Below are positions 59,343-64,000 of a DNA stretch of 64,000 nt, in pieces. Source of the stretch: Nocardia vulneris (GTDB taxonomy: Bacteria > Actinomycetota > Actinomycetes > Mycobacteriales > Mycobacteriaceae). A program made the position numbers and the translations under genes. Below the pieces are notes generated by a model. That model was not told where the DNA came from. It was given only the letters and a program-made list of their open reading frames with translations, and did no database searches. Where the stretch lies: positions 1 through 64,000 of the forward strand of contig NZ_BDCI01000011.1 in the NCBI RefSeq assembly GCF_001613425.1, read 5' to 3'. The first letter of the stretch is position 1; each line of letters begins with the position of its first letter.

Positions 59343-61661
59343 GTGCCGAGTAGCACCAATCTGCAGTGGCCGGCCGCAGGGTTGGGCCTGATCACCGACG
59401 ACGACGCGGATATCGACAGCTTCCGGTTGCCCGGTCTCGTCGGCCGGGACAAGGAAGTCAACGAAATCCGTTGCCTGATGAACGATCCCCGGGTCCGTCT
59501 GCTCACCCTGACCGGACCGGCCGGGGTGGGTAAGAGCCGGGTGGCGCAGGAAGCGCTGGCGCTCAGTGAGTTCCGCACCGCGACCGCCACCACCGTGGAT
59601 CTCGCGGAGTCGAGCAATCGGCGTGAGGTCTGGCGCGAGGTATACGCCGCGTTCGGCTTCGGGTCCGGCGATGACGAGAGTGCCGATGCCGAAACGACAT
59701 TGGCGGCGCTCGAAGCCGATCTCGGTCCGGACCGGACCATTCTGCTGCTGGACAACTGCGATCTGGTCTCGGGCTCGATCGCCCGTGACGTCTCCCGGCT
59801 GTTGCAGCGCTGCCCGAATCTGCTTGTCGTAGCGACCAGTCGGGTGGTGCTCAACCTGCAGCGCGAGTACGTCGTCTCCGTGCGCCCGTTGCGTACCCGG
59901 TCGGAGTCCGGGCCCTACCGGCCCGCGTCCTCGGCCGCCGCGCAACTGCTGCTGGCCAGTATCGACAGCCGCTACCGCAGCTCGGCGGCGAATCGGCTGG
60001 TACTGGACGAGATCGCACACGAGCTGGACGGGGTGCCGCTGGCGTTGGAGCTGGCCGCGATCACCATCAACCGGATCGGGTCGGCGCAGACGCTGAAGCT
60101 GATCCGCTCCGGTGCAGGGCTCACCCCGCTGCCGTTCGTGGACATCCCGCTGCGGCATCGATCGCTGCACGACGCGGTCGCCTGGGGTATCGACCGGCTC
60201 GACGAGAGCACCGTCGATGTGCTGCTGCATCTTTCGCTGTGCGAGTCGGCCGTGGATCCGGACACCGTCTCGCTGATGGTCGATCTGGAGGAGACGTTCA
60301 TCGGCGGCACCTTGACCACGCTGATCGGGCACAGTCTGTTACAGCGCACGGTGACCGATGCCGGTCACCCCAGCTACGAACTGATCGCCACGGTGCGCGC
60401 CTACTGCCATCGGCTGTTGCGCACCGACCGGGCGCGCGGCGACCGGATCCGGCGCAACCATGCCGATCGCCTGTGCGAGTTGGCTTTCCGGCTCGCCGAC
60501 GAGTTGGGCAGGCCGGATCGGCGGGCCGCGGCGCTGCAGCTTGCCGAACAGCGGGTGCGCGATTTCCGCGCCACGGTCGCCCGCCTGATCGAGCTGGGCC
60601 GGGCCGAACGCGCCGTCGAGGTCGCCGCGCGGCTCGAGGACGTCTGGGTGCACTCCGGATGCCTGCCCGAGCTGGAACGGACATTGCTCCGATTCCTCGA
60701 CAATCCGGCGGTGACGGGCCCGGCGGTGCCGCGCGCCATGGAACTGCTCGGTGACTGGGCGCTGCGGTCCGGCCGATCCGGTCGCGCGGTGGACCTGTTC
60801 ACCCGCGCGGCGGCGGCCTGCCACCGCGCCGACGACGGCGCGGGAGCCTACCGGGCGACGGTGCGACTCGGCGCCGCCCAGCTCGTGGCCGGTCAACCCG
60901 CGCGGGCCCGGGAACAGCTGATGCGTGCGCTGCGCAAGGCGAACAAGGGCGGCGAACGTGAGTTGGCCGAGATCTACCTGGCAGTGCTCGCGCTCCCGGA
61001 CCCGATCGGTCAGCGCGACGAGGACTGGGCGACGATCCAGCATCGTGTGCAGCGGCTCGGCAGCGACGCCGACCGGATGCGCATGCTGAACGCGCTGGCC
61101 CACACCCAACTCGGCGCCGACACCGCGCACCGCGCGCTCGAGCTGTTCCGGGCCGCCCTGCGGATTCCGCAGAGCGGACAGCACGTGCTCGAGACGCTCG
61201 TCGCGGTGGAGGGCTGCGCGAGCGCGTACCGCATGGCCGACGCCGAATTCAGCGAATCGGCGGCAATGCTGTTCGGCGCGGTGCATCACCTGCGCAACGC
61301 CTATGCGATTCCGCTGCCGGACGATATCGGCAGCGAGAACGCGCGGGCCGCGCATCTCATTCGACCGGAAACCGCCGGAAATCTGCGCGATATCGTCGAT
61401 CGGGCGTTGTCCGGTCCGGCGATTCCCGCCGGTTCCGGCTCACCGCTGGCCAGTTTGACGAAAAGGCAGCGGGAAATTGCGTTGCTGGTCGCCGACGGTA
61501 TGACCAATCGAATGATCGCCAGCCAGCTCGGCATTGCCGAATGGACGGTGATCAACCATCTCCGGCTGGTGATGTCCAAGCTGGAGTGCCCATCCAGGCT
61601 GCATGTCGCCTTGGTGGTGAAAGGCGAACAAGATCCCCACGCAATGGCAGGTCATTCCTGA
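59343..61661 (+). CDS. LuxR-family regulator with N-terminal ATPase (LAL-like)
   Basis: 772 aa from GTG 59343, preceded by GAGGAGG. Order: short N-terminus, NTPase domain with Walker [13 protein letters not shown] (Lys64) and Walker [10 protein letters not shown] near 137, a winged-helix part, helical repeats (about 380-690), and a C-terminal LuxR helix-turn-helix [44 protein letters not shown] near 705-750. Large ATP-binding LuxR regulators often act as pathway activators. Contains a rare TTA codon at 333. Transcribed with the biosynthetic strand. Confidence 0.92.
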   Translation: MPSSTNLQWPAAGLGLITDDDADIDSFRLPGLVGRDKEVNEIRCLMNDPRVRLLTLTGPAGVGKSRVAQEALALSEFRTATATTVDLAESSNRREVWREVYAAFGFGSGDDESADAETTLAALEADLGPDRTILLLDNCDLVSGSIARDVSRLLQRCPNLLVVATSRVVLNLQREYVVSVRPLRTRSESGPYRPASSAAAQLLLASIDSRYRSSAANRLVLDEIAHELDGVPLALELAAITINRIGSAQTLKLIRSGAGLTPLPFVDIPLRHRSLHDAVAWGIDRLDESTVDVLLHLSLCESAVDPDTVSLMVDLEETFIGGTLTTLIGHSLLQRTVTDAGHPSYELIATVRAYCHRLLRTDRARGDRIRRNHADRLCELAFRLADELGRPDRRAAALQLAEQRVRDFRATVARLIELGRAERAVEVAARLEDVWVHSGCLPELERTLLRFLDNPAVTGPAVPRAMELLGDWALRSGRSGRAVDLFTRAAAACHRADDGAGAYRATVRLGAAQLVAGQPARAREQLMRALRKANKGGERELAEIYLAVLALPDPIGQRDEDWATIQHRVQRLGSDADRMRMLNALAHTQLGADTAHRALELFRAALRIPQSGQHVLETLVAVEGCASAYRMADAEFSESAAMLFGAVHHLRNAYAIPLPDDIGSENARAAHLIRPETAGNLRDIVDRALSGPAIPAGSGSPLASLTKRQREIALLVADGMTNRMIASQLGIAEWTVINHLRLVMSKLECPSRLHVALVVKGEQDPHAMAGHS

Positions 61662-61740
61662 CAGGGGCTTGTTATTTTTCCGGTCCGGAGTCGGCGATAG
61701 GCTCTGGTCAATCCGCAAAAACGCAATCGAGGGAATAATC

Positions 61741-62751
61741 GTGACGGAACTTCGACTCGGATACAAGGCATCGGCGGAACAATTCGCTCCGCGTGAACTT
61801 GTCGAGCTCACGGTGTCGGCCGAGGAAAACGGTTTCGACAGCGCCATGATCAGTGATCACTTTCAGCCGTGGCGATTCAACGGCGGGCACGCGCCTTTCT
61901 CGCTGGCGTGGCTGGCCGCGGTCGGTGAACGCACCCGCCGTATCCAGATCGGCACCTCGGTGCTGACGCCGACCTTCCGCTACAACCCGGCCGTGATCGC
62001 GCAGGCTTTCGCGACGATGGCCTGCCTCTACCCCGGACGGGTGATGCTGGGCGTCGGATCCGGCGAGGCGCTGAACGAGATCGCCACCGGGTTCATCGGC
62101 GAATGGCCCGAATTCAAGGAGCGGTACGCGCGGCTGCGGGAATCGGTCGAGCTGATGCGGGCGCTGTGGACCGGCGACCGCGTCGACTTCGACGGCGAGT
62201 ACTACAAGACCGTCGGCGCGTCCATCTATGACGTTCCCGCCGAAGGGGTTCCGGTGTACATCGCCGCGGGCGGGCCGCTGGTGGCCCGGTACGCGGGCCG
62301 GGTCGGTGACGGTTTCATCTGCACCTCCGGCAAGGGCATGGACCTCTACACCGAGAAGCTGATGCCCGCGGTCACCGAGGGCGCCGAGAAGGCGGGCCGC
62401 ACCGTGGCCGACGTCGACACGATGATCGAAATCAAACTCTCCTACGAGACGGATTACGACCTGGCCCTGCAGAACACGCGGTTCTGGGCACCGCTGTCGC
62501 TCACTCCGGAGCAGAAGCACAGCATCTCCGATCCGATCGAGATGGAGGCCGCGGCCGACGCATTGCCGATCGAGCAGATCGCCAAGCGCTGGATCGTCGG
62601 CACCGACCCCGACGACGTGGTCTCCCGCATCGAGCCCTACATCGATGCAGGCATGCGGCACTTGGTCTTCCACGCCCCCGGGCACGACCAGTCCCGTTTC
62701 CTCGAGTTGTTCGCCAGGGACCTCGCGCCCCGGCTGCGCAAGCTCGGCTAG
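61741..62751 (+). CDS. fgd: F420-dependent glucose-6-phosphate dehydrogenase
   Basis: 336 aa from GTG 61741. It reduces coenzyme F420 with glucose 6-phosphate. The sequence is close to mycobacterial FGD1 along its whole length: [28 protein letters not shown] with the catalytic His, [47 protein letters not shown]-like [21 protein letters not shown] and [10 protein letters not shown]. In a biosynthetic setting it would supply F420H2 to an adjacent reductase, here the fusion protein at 62785. Mycobacteria keep fgd elsewhere, so this may be a second copy. Confidence 0.93.
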   Translation: MTELRLGYKASAEQFAPRELVELTVSAEENGFDSAMISDHFQPWRFNGGHAPFSLAWLAAVGERTRRIQIGTSVLTPTFRYNPAVIAQAFATMACLYPGRVMLGVGSGEALNEIATGFIGEWPEFKERYARLRESVELMRALWTGDRVDFDGEYYKTVGASIYDVPAEGVPVYIAAGGPLVARYAGRVGDGFICTSGKGMDLYTEKLMPAVTEGAEKAGRTVADVDTMIEIKLSYETDYDLALQNTRFWAPLSLTPEQKHSISDPIEMEAAADALPIEQIAKRWIVGTDPDDVVSRIEPYIDAGMRHLVFHAPGHDQSRFLELFARDLAPRLRKLG

Positions 62752-62784
62752 CTCCTCGACCACCCAGACCCGACAGGATTGACA

Positions 62785-63867
62785 ATGCAGAAACTCACGG
62801 TGGAGCGCGTGATCGCGGCTCCGATCGAGACGGTCTTCCACTGGTTCGCCGATACCGAGAACTATTCGGCTTCGCAGGCTGTGTTGCAGAACAAGCTGAT
62901 TCAGCCGGCCGCCGACGTGCCCTACGGTGTCGGCGCGGTCCGCAAGGTCACCTGGTTCTTCGGCCGGTACACCGAGCGCATCACCACCTACGACGCCCCG
63001 CACAAGATCGGCTGGGTGATCGAGAGCGGTTTCCCGGCCATCCGGCACCAGGGGGCCGAGCTGAACTTCAGCGAGGTGGCGGGCGGCACCCGGGTCGTGC
63101 TGACCACCACGGCCGAGGCCGCGATCCCGTTCGGCGCCGACTTCGCCACGCGCACTTTCGGTTTCCCGGTGCTCGCCGCCGGGTACCGCAGCGTGCTGAA
63201 GACCGCCGAGGTGGCGATCACCTCGCCGCGTAAGGCCCAGCAGCGCACCCGGCAGGGCTGGCTCGCCAAGCCGCGCAACTACGTCTTCGACCAGGTGCTG
63301 AAGCTGATCCGCAACATCCACCACCTGATGCTGAAGGTCAGCGGCGGCAAGTGGGGCAACAAGCAATTCGGCATGGCCGCCATCGAATTGCATGTGCTGG
63401 GCCGCAAGTCGAAGGCGCGGCGCACCGCCGTGCTGTGGGTGCCGGTCATGGAACCGGGCCGGGTGGTGCTGGTGGCGTCCAAGGAAGGCGACGACCGCGA
63501 TCCCGAGTGGTACAAGAACCTGGTCGCCACGCCCGAGGTGGAGCTGACCATCGACGGTGTCACCACACCGTGGCTGGCGCACACCGCCGATCGCGCGGAG
63601 AAGGCCGAGCTGTGGCCGCGGATCGTCAAGGCGTACCACGGTTTCGCGGTCTACCAGACCCGCACCGACCGCGATATTCCGGTCGTCGTGTGCGTCCCGC
63701 GGGAGAACGTGGGCTCCGCGGCGGACCAGGCGTTCGCGGCGGGCCGGGCGAAGGCCGCGAGCAAGGCGAACGAGGCTGCCGCGTCGAACGGCGCGGCCGG
63801 TGCCACCAAGGCGGCGGGCGCCACCAAGGCGGCCGGTGCGGCCAAACCTGCCGCCGCCCGTAAGTAA
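62785..63867 (+). CDS. SRPBCC domain fused to deazaflavin (F420) reductase, Ala/Lys-rich tail
   Basis: 360 aa from ATG 62785. Residues 1-150 form an SRPBCC (polyketide-cyclase/START-like) ligand-binding fold (VERVIAAPIETVFHWFADTENYSA, YDAPHKIGWVIESGFP, GGTRVVLTTTAEAA). Residues about 185-305 are a Ddn-type split barrel (GKWGNKQFGMAAIELHVLGRKSKARRTAVLWVPV, EGDDRDPEWYKNLVATPEVELTIDG, YHGFAVYQTRTDRDIPVVV), the family of F420H2-dependent nitro- and quinone reductases. The last about 45 residues are an Ala/Lys repeat (ATKAAGATKAAGAAKPAAARK). Placed directly after fgd, so a self-contained F420 reduction module is likely. Confidence 0.88.
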   Translation: MQKLTVERVIAAPIETVFHWFADTENYSASQAVLQNKLIQPAADVPYGVGAVRKVTWFFGRYTERITTYDAPHKIGWVIESGFPAIRHQGAELNFSEVAGGTRVVLTTTAEAAIPFGADFATRTFGFPVLAAGYRSVLKTAEVAITSPRKAQQRTRQGWLAKPRNYVFDQVLKLIRNIHHLMLKVSGGKWGNKQFGMAAIELHVLGRKSKARRTAVLWVPVMEPGRVVLVASKEGDDRDPEWYKNLVATPEVELTIDGVTTPWLAHTADRAEKAELWPRIVKAYHGFAVYQTRTDRDIPVVVCVPRENVGSAADQAFAAGRAKAASKANEAAASNGAAGATKAAGATKAAGAAKPAAARK

Positions 63868-63958
63868 TTCGAAAACGGGGGATCGAAAAGCCTTACCCGG
63901 CACTCGGTCCCGTCCATGTATCTGATCGCCATACGTATCCGATTGAGGTGTTGACGTG

Positions 63959-64000
63959 ATGAAATCCCTTCTGCCAATTCGTGTAGCTCTGGCGGTTCTC
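63959..64000 (+). CDS. N-terminal fragment of a probable secreted or membrane protein (3' end outside window)
   Basis: ATG 63959 (GTG 63956 possible) follows a GAGGTG ribosome site at 63945-63950. The visible residues MKSLLPIRVALAVL look like a signal peptide or membrane anchor. The function cannot be read from 14 residues. Confidence 0.5.
   Translation, partial: MKSLLPIRVALAVL

Noticed and set aside
1..64000. CRISPR array, tRNA, rRNA or insertion sequence
   Set aside because: No regularly spaced repeats, cloverleaf-like sequences, rRNA segments or transposase domains were recognised by eye.

Overview
The window is high-GC actinomycete DNA. Gene content (mevalonate genes next to a methylcitrate operon, coenzyme F420 enzymes, SARP-type activators, a zinc-free lanthionine synthetase) points to the Nocardia/Rhodococcus side of the Mycobacteriales. 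The genus is an inference from style; no rRNA, tRNA or CRISPR was seen.

Layout. 0-12.7 kb is mixed accessory and housekeeping DNA: a BM3-like stand-alone P450, TetR-controlled oxidoreductase, two DJ-1/PfpI-type proteins, a TerD-TPR fusion, and a catalytically degenerate M48-like membrane protein divergent from a TetR. 12.7-19.2 kb is a compact class III lanthipeptide operon on the minus strand. In transcription order it holds a LanKC synthetase, four short precursor genes (36, 36, 41 and 38 aa, three of them missed by ordinary gene length cut-offs), an MFS exporter and a prolyl oligopeptidase. All four precursors share the frame DD[A/T]P-x-SxxSxxxC. The proline sits directly before the ring-forming residues, so the prolyl oligopeptidase is the likely leader protease.

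19.4-32 kb carries a DesK-type two-component system, a pair of half-size ABC transporters of the siderophore-import type, a TetR, the prpD-prpB-prpC methylcitrate operon, a flavodoxin and a zinc-finger/HTH gene pair.

32-64 kb looks like one large biosynthetic cluster. Two SARP activators, a two-component system and a large LuxR-type ATPase regulator surround it. The plus-strand genes make a chorismate-derived aminobenzoate: a type I DAHP synthase, a PhzE-like ADIC synthase, a PhzD-like isochorismatase and an EntA-like dehydrogenase. Together they predict 3-hydroxyanthranilate; no PhzF, PhzB or PhzG is present, so a phenazine is unlikely. A complete mevalonate pathway (HMG-CoA reductase, HMG-CoA synthase, mevalonate kinase, diphosphomevalonate decarboxylase, phosphomevalonate kinase, type 2 isomerase) supplies isoprenoid units. 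A GGPP-type polyprenyl synthase, two different UbiA-family membrane enzymes and two adenylate-forming ligases supply prenylation and acyl activation. At the right end sit an F420-dependent glucose-6-phosphate dehydrogenase and an SRPBCC-deazaflavin reductase fusion, which would provide F420H2-driven reduction. The simplest reading is a prenylated 3-hydroxyanthranilate (meroterpenoid) pathway. One UbiA protein has an abnormal first metal-binding motif and could be a non-canonical transferase or a membrane terpene cyclase.

Several intergenic regions hold repeats or palindromes that look like operators: TTCC-N3-GGAA pairs at 2.5 kb, a TATACG-N4-CGTATA site at 12.0 kb, a 19-bp perfect palindrome at 34.86 kb, 34-bp direct repeats at 57.45 and 57.68 kb, and a 12-bp inverted repeat at 59.27 kb.
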